DNA of 39,636 nt from Bacteroidales bacterium UBA3724 (GCA_002371315.1 DFHL01000048.1:227-39862); one strand, 5' to 3'. Shown: positions 16,215 to 24,403, counted from the first letter of the stretch. Translations and numbers: made by a program. The notes: generated from the letters alone by a model not told the origin.

Positions 16215-18533
16215 ATGAAACGAACACTATCGATACTCTTTTTCCTCCTTATCGGCTTTACGAGCCTCTCAGCCCAGAACATCATCAAGGGCGTGCTGCT
16301 CGACGACGAGAAGGGCGAGGCCATTCCCTTCGCGCAGGTCTTCCTCGACGGCACCAAGCACTGGGCCTCGACCGACATCAACGGCTATTTCGTCATCAAC
16401 AAAATCCCCGACGGCAGCTACACCATCAAGGTCAAATACATAGGCTATGAGGAATACAGCGAGCCCGTCGTCCTGAAGCACCAGACCATCACGCGCAACA
16501 TACACCTCAAGCCCGCCAAGATGCGCCTGAAGGACGTCGTCGTCACGGCCAACAAGGCCCGCGAACGCAAGATGCAGACGCAGGTGTCGGTCGAAAAAAT
16601 CACCGCCTCGCAAATCCAGCAGATGCCCTCCATCGGAGGCCAGGCCGACCTGGCGCAGTACCTGCAGGTGCTGCCCGGCGTCAACTCGACCGGCGACCAG
16701 GGCGGCCAACTCTACATCCGCGGCGGCTCGATGGTGCAGAACCTCACGCTCCTCGACGGTATGGTGGTCTACAACCCCTTCCACAGCATCGGCCTCTATT
16801 CCATCTTCGAGACCGACGTCATCCTCAACGCCGACGTCTTCACCGGCGGCTTCGGCGCCGAATATGGCGGACGCCTCTCGTCGGTCATCGACATCAGCAC
16901 GCGCGACGGCAACAAGCGGCACCACACCGGCAAGGTGGGCCTCAACACCTTCGGCGCCAACCTGGTCCTCGAAGGCCCCCTGAAGAAGGAGAAGAAAGGC
17001 TCCACATCGACGGTGAGCTACCTGCTCACAGCCAAAAACTCCTACCTCTCGCGCTCGTCCAAGCTCATCTACCCCTACATCGACGGCGGCCTGCCCTTCG
17101 ACTTCCTCGACCTCTACGGCAAGGTGTCCATCAACTCGGGCCTGGGCAGCAAGATCAACTTCTTCGGCTTCCGCTTCGACGACCGCGTCAACGGCTACCA
17201 GTCGCTGGCCGACTTCCACTGGCGCAATTTCGGTGCCGGCACCAACTTCGCCCTGATGACCGGCTCGTCGTCGCTCGTCGACGGTACGGTGGCCTACTCC
17301 AACTACAACATCAGCCTCGACGACGGCAGCAACAGCCCCAAGTACAGCAGCGTCGGCGGATTCAATATGTCGCTCGGCATCAGCAATTTCTTCGGTGTCA
17401 ACAAGCTCAAGTACGGCATCGGCATCGAGGGCTTCTCCACCGGCTACCGCTACACCAACGCCTACGGCGTCAACCGCTCGCAGGACGAGAACAGCAGCAC
17501 CTTCTCGGCCTATGCCACCTACAACGCCCACCTCGGCAAGCTGCTCCTCGACCCCGGCATCCGCTTCGTCTACTACGGCTCGATGGGCCAGCCCAGCTTC
17601 GAGCCCCGCCTGGCGGCAAAATACAACGCCAGCGAGAAACTGCGCTTCAAGCTGGCTGCGGGCCTCTACAGCCAGACGCTCCTCGACGCCCGCTCGGACC
17701 ACGACATCGTCAACCTCTTCACCGGCTTCCTCACAGGCTCGGGCCAGCTGAACATCCCGTCGCTCTACAACGGCACGCCCGTCGAAAGCTGCCTGCAGAG
17801 GGCCCAGCACCTCGTGGTCGGCGCCGAATACGACCCCATCGAGCACCTCACGCTCAACGCCGAGCTGTACTACAAGAACTTCAGCCAGCTGCTCAGCATC
17901 AACCACAACCAGATCTACGACCGCAGCGACCCCGCCTACGCCAGCGGCGGCATCTACGAGAAGCCGCAGTACTATCTGACCGACTTCATCATCGAGAAGG
18001 GCCGCGCCGCCGGCATCGACATCAGCGCCTGCTACGACCTGGAGCGCCTCTACCTGTGGATGACCTACTCGCTGGCCTTCGTCAACCGCACCGACGAGGT
18101 GCAGACCTATTTCCCGCACTACGACCGGCGCCACACCGTCAACCTGCTGGCCACCTACGCCCTCGGCGAGGAACGCCAGTGGGAACTCAGCGGCCGCTGG
18201 AGCCTGGGCAGCGGATTCCCCTTCACGCAAACGGCGGGCCTGTACGAAAACATCGTCTTTGCCGGTGGCATACGCACCGACTACACCACCGAGAACGGCG
18301 AGATGGGCATCTACTATGCCGACCTCTATGCCGGCCGTATGCCGGCCTACCACCGCCTCGACCTGGCTGCCAAGCGCAAGTTCAGCATCGGCCGCCGCGG
18401 CCTGCTCGAACTGTCGCTCAGCGTCACCAACACCTACAACCGCAACAACATCTTCTATTTCGACCGCATAAGCTTCGACCGCGTCGACCAGCTCCCCATC
18501 CTCGTCTGCCTGGGAGCAAATTTCACTTTCTAA
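16215..18533 (+). CDS. TonB-dependent outer-membrane receptor with carboxypeptidase-like domain
   Basis: 772 residues. Signal peptide (ILFFLLIGFTSLSAQ), then a carboxypeptidase-regulatory-like beta-sandwich (residues about 22-100: IKGVLLDDEKGEAIPFAQV to IPDGSYTIKVKYIGYEEY), then a plug domain (about 110-220: VVVTANKARE, LAQYLQVLPGVNSTGDQGG, LYIRGGS, LLDGMVVYNPFHS), then a beta-barrel ending in aromatic ANFTF. Such receptors take up ligands across the outer membrane using TonB energy. No SusD-like partner follows, so a SusCD glycan system is unlikely. The plug class with VYNPFHSIGLYSIF is common among Bacteroidota receptors of unknown substrate. The gene is intact and appears monocistronic between two repeat-filled gaps. 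Confidence 0.92.
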   Translation: MKRTLSILFFLLIGFTSLSAQNIIKGVLLDDEKGEAIPFAQVFLDGTKHWASTDINGYFVINKIPDGSYTIKVKYIGYEEYSEPVVLKHQTITRNIHLKPAKMRLKDVVVTANKARERKMQTQVSVEKITASQIQQMPSIGGQADLAQYLQVLPGVNSTGDQGGQLYIRGGSMVQNLTLLDGMVVYNPFHSIGLYSIFETDVILNADVFTGGFGAEYGGRLSSVIDISTRDGNKRHHTGKVGLNTFGANLVLEGPLKKEKKGSTSTVSYLLTAKNSYLSRSSKLIYPYIDGGLPFDFLDLYGKVSINSGLGSKINFFGFRFDDRVNGYQSLADFHWRNFGAGTNFALMTGSSSLVDGTVAYSNYNISLDDGSNSPKYSSVGGFNMSLGISNFFGVNKLKYGIGIEGFSTGYRYTNAYGVNRSQDENSSTFSAYATYNAHLGKLLLDPGIRFVYYGSMGQPSFEPRLAAKYNASEKLRFKLAAGLYSQTLLDARSDHDIVNLFTGFLTGSGQLNIPSLYNGTPVESCLQRAQHLVVGAEYDPIEHLTLNAELYYKNFSQLLSINHNQIYDRSDPAYASGGIYEKPQYYLTDFIIEKGRAAGIDISACYDLERLYLWMTYSLAFVNRTDEVQTYFPHYDRRHTVNLLATYALGEERQWELSGRWSLGSGFPFTQTAGLYENIVFAGGIRTDYTTENGEMGIYYADLYAGRMPAYHRLDLAAKRKFSIGRRGLLELSLSVTNTYNRNNIFYFDRISFDRVDQLPILVCLGANFTF

Positions 18534-18568
18534 GTGGGAGTAAAAGAGGGAGTTAAAGAGGAAATCAA

Positions 18569-18661
18569 GGGGAGTTAAGGGAAGTTAAAGGAAGTTAAGG
18601 GACAATTGTGACCAGCAGGTACATTTGTCCCTTAACTTCCTTTAACTCCCCTTAACTTCCC
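18569..18661. repeat. Long inverted repeat (37-bp arms) after the receptor gene
   Basis: The left arm 18,569-18,605 (GGAGTTAAGGGAAGTTAAAG words ending GGGACAA) and right arm 18,625-18,661 pair at 35 of 37 positions, with a 19-nt loop. It starts about 35 bp after the receptor stop. As RNA it would be a very stable stem. It could terminate transcription or protect the 3' end of the message. Confidence 0.85.
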
Positions 18662-18772
18662 TAAACTTTAACTTTAACGTTAACCTTAACCTCAGATACA
18701 AATACTATTGTCCATTTTAACTTCCCTAAACTTTAACTTTAACCTTAACCTCAGATACAAATACTATTGTCC
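18652..18772. repeat. Direct repeat, 62 bp and 56 bp copies
   Basis: Copy 1 (18,652-18,713) and copy 2 (18,717-18,772) both run from TTAACTTCCCTAAACTTT through CTCAGATACAAATACTATTG to TCC. The second differs by loss of one 6-bp GTTAAC-type unit. The remaining bases to about 18,812 are TTTTAACTCCC words. Together with the inverted repeat this fills the left part of the non-coding island 18,534-19,336. Confidence 0.8.
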
Positions 18773-18884
18773 CTTTTAACTCCCTTTTTAACTCCCCTTT
18801 TAACTCCCTTTTCCCCAAAAAACAAATGTTAAATTTTAACATTTCAGGCCGCATTTTTGCCCATTTTTGCCCTACCTCAACTCG

Positions 18885-18950
18885 CTGTTTTATAGGTACC
18901 AAATACCTACCAAAGTTCACCCAAAGCCCAATCAAAGCCTTACCAAAGCC
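18885..18950 (-). repeat. 11-bp iteron element, copy A
   Basis: Read on the minus strand from 18,950: GGCTTTGGTAA, GGCTTTGATTG, GGCTTTGGGTG, AACTTTGGTAG, GTATTTGGTACC, then TATAAAACAG. Five consecutive degenerate 11-12-mers end in GGTACC and AAAACAG. A second, diverged copy with the same order lies at 35,927-35,996 on the plus strand. No credible gene overlaps it. Confidence 0.65.
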
Positions 18951-19080
18951 TTCGCCAGTGGGCTTTAATAGGTGGAAGGTCAGGGTTTTACAAGGCCGAA
19001 ATTCGGGGCATTCAGGGTGCAGTCTGTGAAGATAGCATTTTTATGCCATTGATAATCAGCGGAATGCAAATGTTAAAAAG

Positions 19081-19111
19081 AAATGTTAAAATTTGCGGAA
19101 TTTTAACATTT
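19081..19111. repeat. AATGTTAAAATT hairpin
   Basis: AAATGTTAAAATT (19,081-19,093), loop TGCGG, AATTTTAACATTT (19,099-19,111): a perfect 13-bp stem. A related near-palindrome (AAATGTTAAATTTTAACATTT) is at about 18,824-18,844, so such motifs flank the iteron element. Role unknown. Confidence 0.7.
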
Positions 19112-19158
19112 GGAAGGGGCTTGTGATTGCAGTTTTGTGAGGGTTCTGTGGTGTGTCG

Positions 19159-19265
19159 CACCGTCAAATCGCACTGTGCAGTCCCGATGCTTGCACCGTC
19201 AAATAGAGCTGTGCAGTCCCGATGCTTGCACCGTCAAATTGCGCAATTAAAACCTCGATGCTTGG
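19159..19265. repeat. Three tandem copies of a 35-bp repeat
   Basis: The unit CACCGTCAAAT...GTGCAGTCCCGATGCTTG starts at 19,159, 19,194 and 19,229. The first two copies differ at only a few bases; the third keeps both ends but its middle has diverged. It ends about 70 bp before the DUF4160 start, so it may overlap that gene's promoter region. It is not a CRISPR array: the copies abut without spacers. Confidence 0.75.
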
Positions 19266-19336
19266 ATAGTACTTTTTTCCGCTGCGGTGCAATAAACGAT
19301 GTATGATTGCGTTATAGAAGCAAAACAGTATTAATT

Positions 19337-19570
19337 ATGCCAACGATATTCACACTTTTTGGACTGCGTTTTATGTTCTACTCAGATGACCACGAGCCGG
19401 TGCACGTCCACATCACTAACGGCGGGCGCGAGGCGAAGTACAACGTGCAGCCCGTCAGGATGGTCTACAACCACGGCTTCAAGAAGCACGAGTTGTCGCT
19501 CATCGAGTCGCTGGTCGAAGAGAATGTGGACGTGATTGTTGACCGTTGGCACGAATTCTTCAAAAAATGA
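19337..19570 (+). CDS. DUF4160 family protein
   Basis: 77 residues. The frame is open from a TTG at 19,307, but ATG at 19,337 gives the family-typical N-terminus MPTIFTLFGLRFMFYSDDHE. Hallmarks of DUF4160 are present: the short HEPVHVHI strand with two histidines, then a charged strand (GREAKYN), and a C-terminal helix ending VDRWHEFF. The biochemical role is not established. It is followed 6 bp later by a DUF2442 gene, a recurrent pairing in many bacteria that has been suspected to be a toxin-antitoxin-like module; that reading is inference. It lies next to a repeat-rich island, a typical place for a mobile small module. Confidence 0.85.
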   Translation: MPTIFTLFGLRFMFYSDDHEPVHVHITNGGREAKYNVQPVRMVYNHGFKKHELSLIESLVEENVDVIVDRWHEFFKK

Positions 19571-19576
19571 TACGCT

Positions 19577-19840
19577 ATGAGAATAAGCAGAGTATGGATT
19601 GACGACCACTCGGTGTATGCCGCCACTACCGACGGCCTCACGGCTTCGTACGACTTCAGCCGCTGGCCCAGGCTGCGCGACGCCAGCCCCGAACAACGGG
19701 CGCAGTTTGAGCTTTCCTATAGCGGCATCCACTGGCCTGCCATCGACGAAGACCTGAGCTTTGAGGGAATGTTCCACGCCGCCGGTCTTTGCGACATCAG
19801 TGAGAATGAGGACAACGTCTGCTATGTGTCAATCTCGTAA
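19577..19840 (+). CDS. DUF2442 family protein
   Basis: 87 residues, ATG at 19,577, only 6 bp after the DUF4160 stop, so the two are almost certainly co-transcribed. The sequence follows DUF2442: an N-terminal strand pair (RVWIDDHSVYAATTDG), the YDFSRWPRLRDASPEQRAQF segment, and the SGIHWPAIDEDLSFEGMFH motif, in which HWPxLDEDLS is the family signature. Function unproven; DUF2442 proteins are often partners of DUF4160 proteins. The last ten or so residues (NEDNVCYVSIS) extend slightly past the usual end. Confidence 0.85.
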   Translation: MRISRVWIDDHSVYAATTDGLTASYDFSRWPRLRDASPEQRAQFELSYSGIHWPAIDEDLSFEGMFHAAGLCDISENEDNVCYVSIS

Positions 19841-19906
19841 TATAATTGTGGTAGTTTTTGTTTCCCACCTGTACAATAAATGGCGCGGTGGGTCGTTATG
19901 TGGGGT

Positions 19907-21577
19907 ATGAATGACTTCTTCCTTGCCTTGTCGAACGTGCTGACGCGCGCCATCGAGACCGTCAACGGACTGGTGTGGAGCACCCCGTTGGTGGTGCTGT
20001 GCCTTGGTGCGGGTCTGTATTTTTCGCTGCGCACGCGCTTTGTGCAGGTGCGCCGCTTCGGCGAGATGTGCCGCCTGCTGTTCAAGACCGACAAGAGCCA
20101 GAAGACAGGCATCACGTCGTTTCAGGCTTTCGCTATGGCGCTGAGCGGGCGCGTGGGTACGGGCAACATCGTGGGCGTGGCCACGGCCATCGGCTTTGGC
20201 GGCCCTGGGGCGATAGTGTGGATGTGGGTCATTGCCTTTTTCGGTGCTGGCAGTGCCTTTGTTGAGGCCACGCTGGCGCAGATTTTCAAGGAGAACCACA
20301 ACGGGCAGTTCCGCGGCGGCCCGGCCTACTATATCGAGAAGGGGCTGCGCAGTCCTTTCTTCGGCAGCCTTTTTGCCGTTCTGGCCGCTGTGGCGTGCGG
20401 CATCTTCCTGCCGCCGGTGCAGTGCAACGGCATCGCGCTGTCGATGGAGCGCACGCTGGGCGTCGAGGCTTGGGTTATAGGCCTTTGCGTGGCTGCCCTT
20501 ATCGGGATGGTCATCATCGGTGGCGTGAAGCGCATTGCCAATGTGGCGCAGATTGTGGCGCCGTTTATGGCGTTGCTCTATATACTGCTTTCGGTGGTGG
20601 TGCTGGCGCTGCACTATGAGGTTGTTCCTGCGGTGTTTATGGAAATGCTGCGTAGCGCGGTGGGTGCCGGCCAGCTGGGCGGTGCCATCCTGGGCAGCAC
20701 GATAGCGTGGGGCGTGAAGCGCGGCATCTACAGCAACGAGGCCGGTCAGGGCACGGGTCCCATTGTGGCGGCAGCCGCCAAGGTGAGCCACCCGGTGAAG
20801 CAGGGTCTGGTGCAGGCCTTTTCGGTCTATATCGACACGCTGCTGGTGTGTACGGCCACGGCGCTGATGATTCTGGCCTGCGGCACGTATAACGTCATCG
20901 AGAGTGTGCAGCTGGTGCCTGGCAGCGGTGCCGTGGTGACCTATCTGCAGCAGAACGCCGGTGCGCCGCTGGGCGAGCCGGGCGTGTTCTACACGTCGGG
21001 GGCGCTGGCCACGGTGACGGGTGCGCGCCTTGGCGACATCATCATCAGTTTTGCGCTGTTCTTCTTCGCCTTCACGACGATAATGGCCTACTACTACTAT
21101 GCCGAGACCAATCTGGTGTACCTCTTTTCGCGTGCGCGGCGGCGCCGTCTGCAGGCGATGCAGACGATGGTGGATGCCGAGCGCGACACCAACGGTCCCG
21201 ACACGGGCGACGAGGGTCGGCGCTGGATGGAGAAGGAGGAGCGGCGGCTGAAGGCTATGGAGGAGCGCTTCCGCCGTGCCGACGAGCGTTTCGGCGACGA
21301 CCGCGGCGAGAAGGCTGCGGTGTGGACGCTGCGCCTGCTGTGCATCGTGGCGGTGTTTCTGGGCTCGACGGCGGGCAGCGGCATCGTGTGGACGCTTGGC
21401 GACATCGGCGTTGGTGCAATGGCGTGGATCAACATCATCGCCATCCTGCTGCTTTCGCCCAAGGCGCTGCGCAGCCTGCGCGACTATGAGCGTCAGCAGC
21501 GGCTGGGTGTGGAGCCTGTGTTCGACCCCAAGGCGCTGGAGATGGAAGGGGCCGACTTCTGGGAGGGGACGCGCTAA
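19907..21577 (+). CDS. Sodium:alanine/glycine symporter (AGCS family)
   Basis: Imports an amino acid (usually alanine or glycine) with Na+ across the inner membrane. An ATG at 19,880 is in frame, but the start at 19,907 (MNDFFLALSNVL) places the usual short leader before the first membrane helix; about 556 residues. Family signatures seen: AMALSGRVGTGNIVGVATAI with the GxGNIxGVA core, FFGAGSAFVEATLAQ, FRGGPAYYIEKGL, and SNEAGQGTGPIVAAAAK. About ten hydrophobic helices are present. Unusual: a long, highly charged segment (about 21,130-21,320; many Arg, Glu and Lys, coiled-coil-like) sits between the late membrane helices and makes the protein longer than typical members. Substrate not determinable from sequence alone. 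Confidence 0.88.
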   Translation: MNDFFLALSNVLTRAIETVNGLVWSTPLVVLCLGAGLYFSLRTRFVQVRRFGEMCRLLFKTDKSQKTGITSFQAFAMALSGRVGTGNIVGVATAIGFGGPGAIVWMWVIAFFGAGSAFVEATLAQIFKENHNGQFRGGPAYYIEKGLRSPFFGSLFAVLAAVACGIFLPPVQCNGIALSMERTLGVEAWVIGLCVAALIGMVIIGGVKRIANVAQIVAPFMALLYILLSVVVLALHYEVVPAVFMEMLRSAVGAGQLGGAILGSTIAWGVKRGIYSNEAGQGTGPIVAAAAKVSHPVKQGLVQAFSVYIDTLLVCTATALMILACGTYNVIESVQLVPGSGAVVTYLQQNAGAPLGEPGVFYTSGALATVTGARLGDIIISFALFFFAFTTIMAYYYYAETNLVYLFSRARRRRLQAMQTMVDAERDTNGPDTGDEGRRWMEKEERRLKAMEERFRRADERFGDDRGEKAAVWTLRLLCIVAVFLGSTAGSGIVWTLGDIGVGAMAWINIIAILLLSPKALRSLRDYERQQRLGVEPVFDPKALEMEGADFWEGTR

Positions 21578-21642
21578 TGTGTTAATTCGTTAATGTGTGA
21601 GTGTGTGATTGTTTTTTTGTTTTACTAAAAAATGCTAATTGA

Positions 21643-22770
21643 ATGAAGAGAATCATAATATCGACTATAGTCTTGCTGCTGCCGCTGGCGGCATTGTGCC
21701 AGAACACGAACAGTGGCAACCAGAACAACCAGAAGAAGGTTGTCAATGTCAACAAGCTGGATGTAATCTATCAGGACCAGGACGACGAGTACCAGGGCGT
21801 GGTGATAGACCAGTCCGGCGAGCCTAAGCGCAACAATATCCCGTCGACGCTGATGCAGCCCGACGGCGAACCCGACGAGGAACTGGAGGTGTCGTCGCAG
21901 ATGTACCGTCCGGAACAGATGGGCGACGGTGTGGAAAGCGAGTTCGACATCCTCTACGCCACGATGGACAGCACGGTGATACACTATGCCAGCAACTCGG
22001 AGCTGCCCGACGGGGTGACCATCCACCTGACGGAGAAGGAGAAGGGTCGCAAGTTCTGCTTCCCGACGCCCGAACACGCGCGTATGTCGTCGCATTTCGG
22101 CGCCCGCCGCCGCCGCTGGCACTATGGCGTGGACCTGGCAATGCCCACGGGCGAGCCCATCTATGCCGCCTTCGACGGCATAGTGCGCATCTCGCGCTGG
22201 AACAAGAGCTACGGCAACCTGGTGGTGGTGCGCCACTTCAACGGCTTGGAGACCTACTACGCCCACCTGTCGCAGCGCGACGTGGAACCCGGCGACACGG
22301 TGCGTGCGGGCCAGGTCATAGCGCTGTGCGGCAACACGGGCCGCAGCTATGGCAGCCATCTGCACTTCGAAATCAGATATATGGGCAAGGCGATGAACCC
22401 GGAATATGTGTTGGACTGCACCGACCACAAGCTGCTGTGCGACGAGCTGGTGCTGACGCCGGCCTATTTCAGCAAGCGTGGCAGCAGCCACAGCTCGCCG
22501 TCGGCTTCGGACCTGCACCGCATCAACCAGCAGGCCGGCACCGCCGACAACAGCAAGGCCACCGTGGCCGAGAGCCAGCAGCGCGACCCGTCGAAGCCCA
22601 AGCCCAAACCGACAGCGACCAGCCAGGCCAAATACTATAAGGTGCGCAGCGGCGACACGCTGAGCAAGATTGCCGCCCGCAACGGCACGACGGTCAAGAA
22701 GCTGTGCAAGCTGAACGGCATAAAGGAGACGACAGTCCTGCAAATAGGCAAAAGGCTGAGGGTGAGATAA
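21643..22770 (+). CDS. M23 family metallopeptidase with LysM domain
   Basis: 375 residues. Signal peptide (IIISTIVLLLPLAALC/Q). The M23 (LytM-like) peptidase domain lies at about residues 140-265: HYGVDLAMPTGEPIYAAFDG holds the HxxxD zinc motif, and GSHLHFEIR gives the HxH motif. A Pro/Lys/Ser linker follows, then a C-terminal LysM domain (YYKVRSGDTLSKIAARNGTT to IGKRLRVR), which binds peptidoglycan. The enzyme class cleaves peptide crosslinks of peptidoglycan or activates amidases in the periplasm. The zinc ligands appear intact, so it is probably active. LysM at the C-terminus with M23 first is a common layout. Flanked by repeat words on the trmD side. Confidence 0.92.
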   Translation: MKRIIISTIVLLLPLAALCQNTNSGNQNNQKKVVNVNKLDVIYQDQDDEYQGVVIDQSGEPKRNNIPSTLMQPDGEPDEELEVSSQMYRPEQMGDGVESEFDILYATMDSTVIHYASNSELPDGVTIHLTEKEKGRKFCFPTPEHARMSSHFGARRRRWHYGVDLAMPTGEPIYAAFDGIVRISRWNKSYGNLVVVRHFNGLETYYAHLSQRDVEPGDTVRAGQVIALCGNTGRSYGSHLHFEIRYMGKAMNPEYVLDCTDHKLLCDELVLTPAYFSKRGSSHSSPSASDLHRINQQAGTADNSKATVAESQQRDPSKPKPKPTATSQAKYYKVRSGDTLSKIAARNGTTVKKLCKLNGIKETTVLQIGKRLRVR

Positions 22771-22786
22771 GTGGGTGTTGTTTTTT

Positions 22787-22833
22787 CGTTATAACGTTAT
22801 TTCGTTATAACGGTATAACGACAACAGGATAAC
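22787..22833. repeat. CGTTATAACG palindromes before trmD
   Basis: The exact 10-bp palindrome CGTTATAACG occurs at 22,787-22,796 and 22,803-22,812, followed by GGTATAACG and GGATAACGAAC words. It belongs to the ATAACG family of the gaps at 11.85 and 16.15 kb. The stretch separates the M23 gene from trmD. Confidence 0.75.
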
Positions 22834-22851
22834 GAACAAAAAAGGAATAAA

Positions 22852-23676
22852 ATGCGCATAGATATACTGACACTTTTCCCTAATATGATGTCGATGTTCT
22901 TTGAGGAGAGCATCCTGAGCCGCGCGCAGAAGAAGGGGCTGGCAGAGGTGCATCTGCACAATCTGCACGACTATTCGCTGACGCGCTACGGCAGCGTGGA
23001 CGACTACCCCTACGGCGGCAGCGCCGGTATGGTGATGGCCGTAGAGCCTCTGGCCAACTGCATCGAGAAGCTGCAGGGCGAGCGGCACTACGACGAGGTC
23101 ATCTATACCGCCCCTGACGGCGAGATGTTCGACCAGCCAATGGCCAACAGCTTGAGCCTGAAAGAGAACATCATCATTTTGTGCGGACACTATAAGGGCG
23201 TGGACGAGCGGCTGCGCGAGCATTTCATCACCAAGGAGATAAGCATAGGCGACTATGTGCTGACGGGTGGCGAGCTGGCGGCTGCGGTGATCAGCGATGC
23301 CGTCATACGCCTGCTGCCCGGCGTGATAGGCGACGAGCAGTCGGCCCTGGAAGACTCGTTTCAGGACGGCCTGCTGGCACCGCCGGAATATACGCGCCCG
23401 GTGGAGTTTCGTGGATGGAAGGTGCCGGATGTCCTATTGAGCGGCAACCACGCCAAGATAGAGCAGTGGCGCTTCGACCAGGCCTTGGAAAGAACCAGGC
23501 AGCGCCGGCCGGACTTGTACGATGGCTTTATGGAAAAATTGACGACAATAGAGCCAAAAGATTTAGAACCGGAACCAGGGACTTTCGAACCGGAACCAAG
23601 GGAGTATATATGTATGTATGGTCCGCCAGAGACGGATTTCAATCCCCAGATCGGGAACGGATTTTTAGACGAATAA
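22852..23676 (+). CDS. trmD: tRNA (guanosine(37)-N1)-methyltransferase, with extended tail
   Basis: 274 residues, start ATG at 22,852 with an AAAAGGA Shine-Dalgarno-like sequence just upstream. TrmD adds a methyl group from SAM to G37 of certain tRNAs, preventing frameshifting. Family motifs seen: MRIDILTLFPNMM at the start, DDYPYGGSAGMVM, ILCGHYKGVDERL, ISIGDYVLTGGELA, and RPVEFRGWKVPDVLLSGNH, which together form the trefoil-knot SAM site. Family members usually end near PDLxx (about residue 225). Here the protein runs on about 50 residues with an EPKDLEPEPGTFEPEPREY repeat encoded by GAACCGGAACC words, apparently a low-complexity add-on. clpP follows 19 bp later. Confidence 0.92.
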   Translation: MRIDILTLFPNMMSMFFEESILSRAQKKGLAEVHLHNLHDYSLTRYGSVDDYPYGGSAGMVMAVEPLANCIEKLQGERHYDEVIYTAPDGEMFDQPMANSLSLKENIIILCGHYKGVDERLREHFITKEISIGDYVLTGGELAAAVISDAVIRLLPGVIGDEQSALEDSFQDGLLAPPEYTRPVEFRGWKVPDVLLSGNHAKIEQWRFDQALERTRQRRPDLYDGFMEKLTTIEPKDLEPEPGTFEPEPREYICMYGPPETDFNPQIGNGFLDE

Positions 23677-23695
23677 GATAAAAACATAGAACAAT

Positions 23696-24397
23696 ATGAA
23701 CGAATTTGAAAAATTTGCCACACGTCATTGTGGCATCAGCAGTACAACTTACGCCAAATATACTTCGGCAATAAACAAGAACCCTATGGCCGGCGGCATC
23801 GTCACCGACTCGCTGACCCCCTACATCATCGAGGAGCGCCAGCTGAATATGACCCAGATGGATGTCTTCAGCCGCCTGATGATGGACCGCATCATCTTCC
23901 TCGGCACCGCCATCGACGACTATACGAGCAACGTCATCCAGGCCCAGCTGCTCTTCCTTGAGAGCGTTGACAGCCAGAAGGATATCCAGATCTACCTGAA
24001 CTCGCCGGGAGGCTCGGTCTATGCCGGCCTTGGCATCTATGACACGATGCAGTACATACAGCCCAAAATCGCCACCATCTGCACGGGCCTTGCCGCTTCG
24101 ATGGCCAGCGTGCTGCTCTGCGCCGGCGAGAAAGGTATGCGCTGCGCCCTGCCGCACAGTCGCGTGATGATCCATCAGCCGATGGGTGGCGCCGAAGGCC
24201 AGGCCACGGATATGGAAATCACCGTCCGCGAGATACAGAAGCTGAAGAAGGAACTGTACGAAATCATTGCCCACCACAGCGGCCAGCCTTTCGAGCAGGT
24301 GGAGAAGGACAGCGACCGCGACCACTGGTTCACCGCCGAGGAGGCCAAAGCCTACGGTATGATTGACGAGGTGCTGGTGCGCAAGGCTGATAATTAA
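23696..24397 (+). CDS. clpP: ATP-dependent Clp protease proteolytic subunit
   Basis: 233 residues, ATG at 23,696. ClpP forms the 14-mer protease chamber that degrades proteins fed by ClpX or ClpA-type ATPases in the cytosol. The catalytic triad is visible: Ser135 in GLAASMASV, His160 in MIHQPMGG, and Asp209 in KDSDRD, with the same spacing as in the E. coli enzyme (Ser97, His122, Asp171). The NSPGGSVYAG loop and a typical C-terminal AKAYGMIDEVL are present. The N-terminus is longer than in E. coli, as is common in Bacteroidales, where the first residues may be cleaved. No clpX is adjacent. Followed by dut at a 6-bp distance, so likely one operon. Confidence 0.96.
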   Translation: MNEFEKFATRHCGISSTTYAKYTSAINKNPMAGGIVTDSLTPYIIEERQLNMTQMDVFSRLMMDRIIFLGTAIDDYTSNVIQAQLLFLESVDSQKDIQIYLNSPGGSVYAGLGIYDTMQYIQPKIATICTGLAASMASVLLCAGEKGMRCALPHSRVMIHQPMGGAEGQATDMEITVREIQKLKKELYEIIAHHSGQPFEQVEKDSDRDHWFTAEEAKAYGMIDEVLVRKADN

Positions 24398-24403
24398 TTT
24401 GTT

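Noticed and set aside
16269..18353. Long open frame antisense to the TonB-dependent receptor
   Set aside because: Same codon-bias artefact; the receptor is supported by several family motifs.
18826..19029. Possible 67-codon ORF in the non-coding island
   Set aside because: It covers the 11-bp iteron element; its apparent peptide similarity to a frame in copy B follows from shared repeat DNA, not from a shared protein.
19159..19265. Tandem 35-bp repeats as a CRISPR array
   Set aside because: Copies are directly adjacent with no spacers, only three occur, and no cas gene is present.
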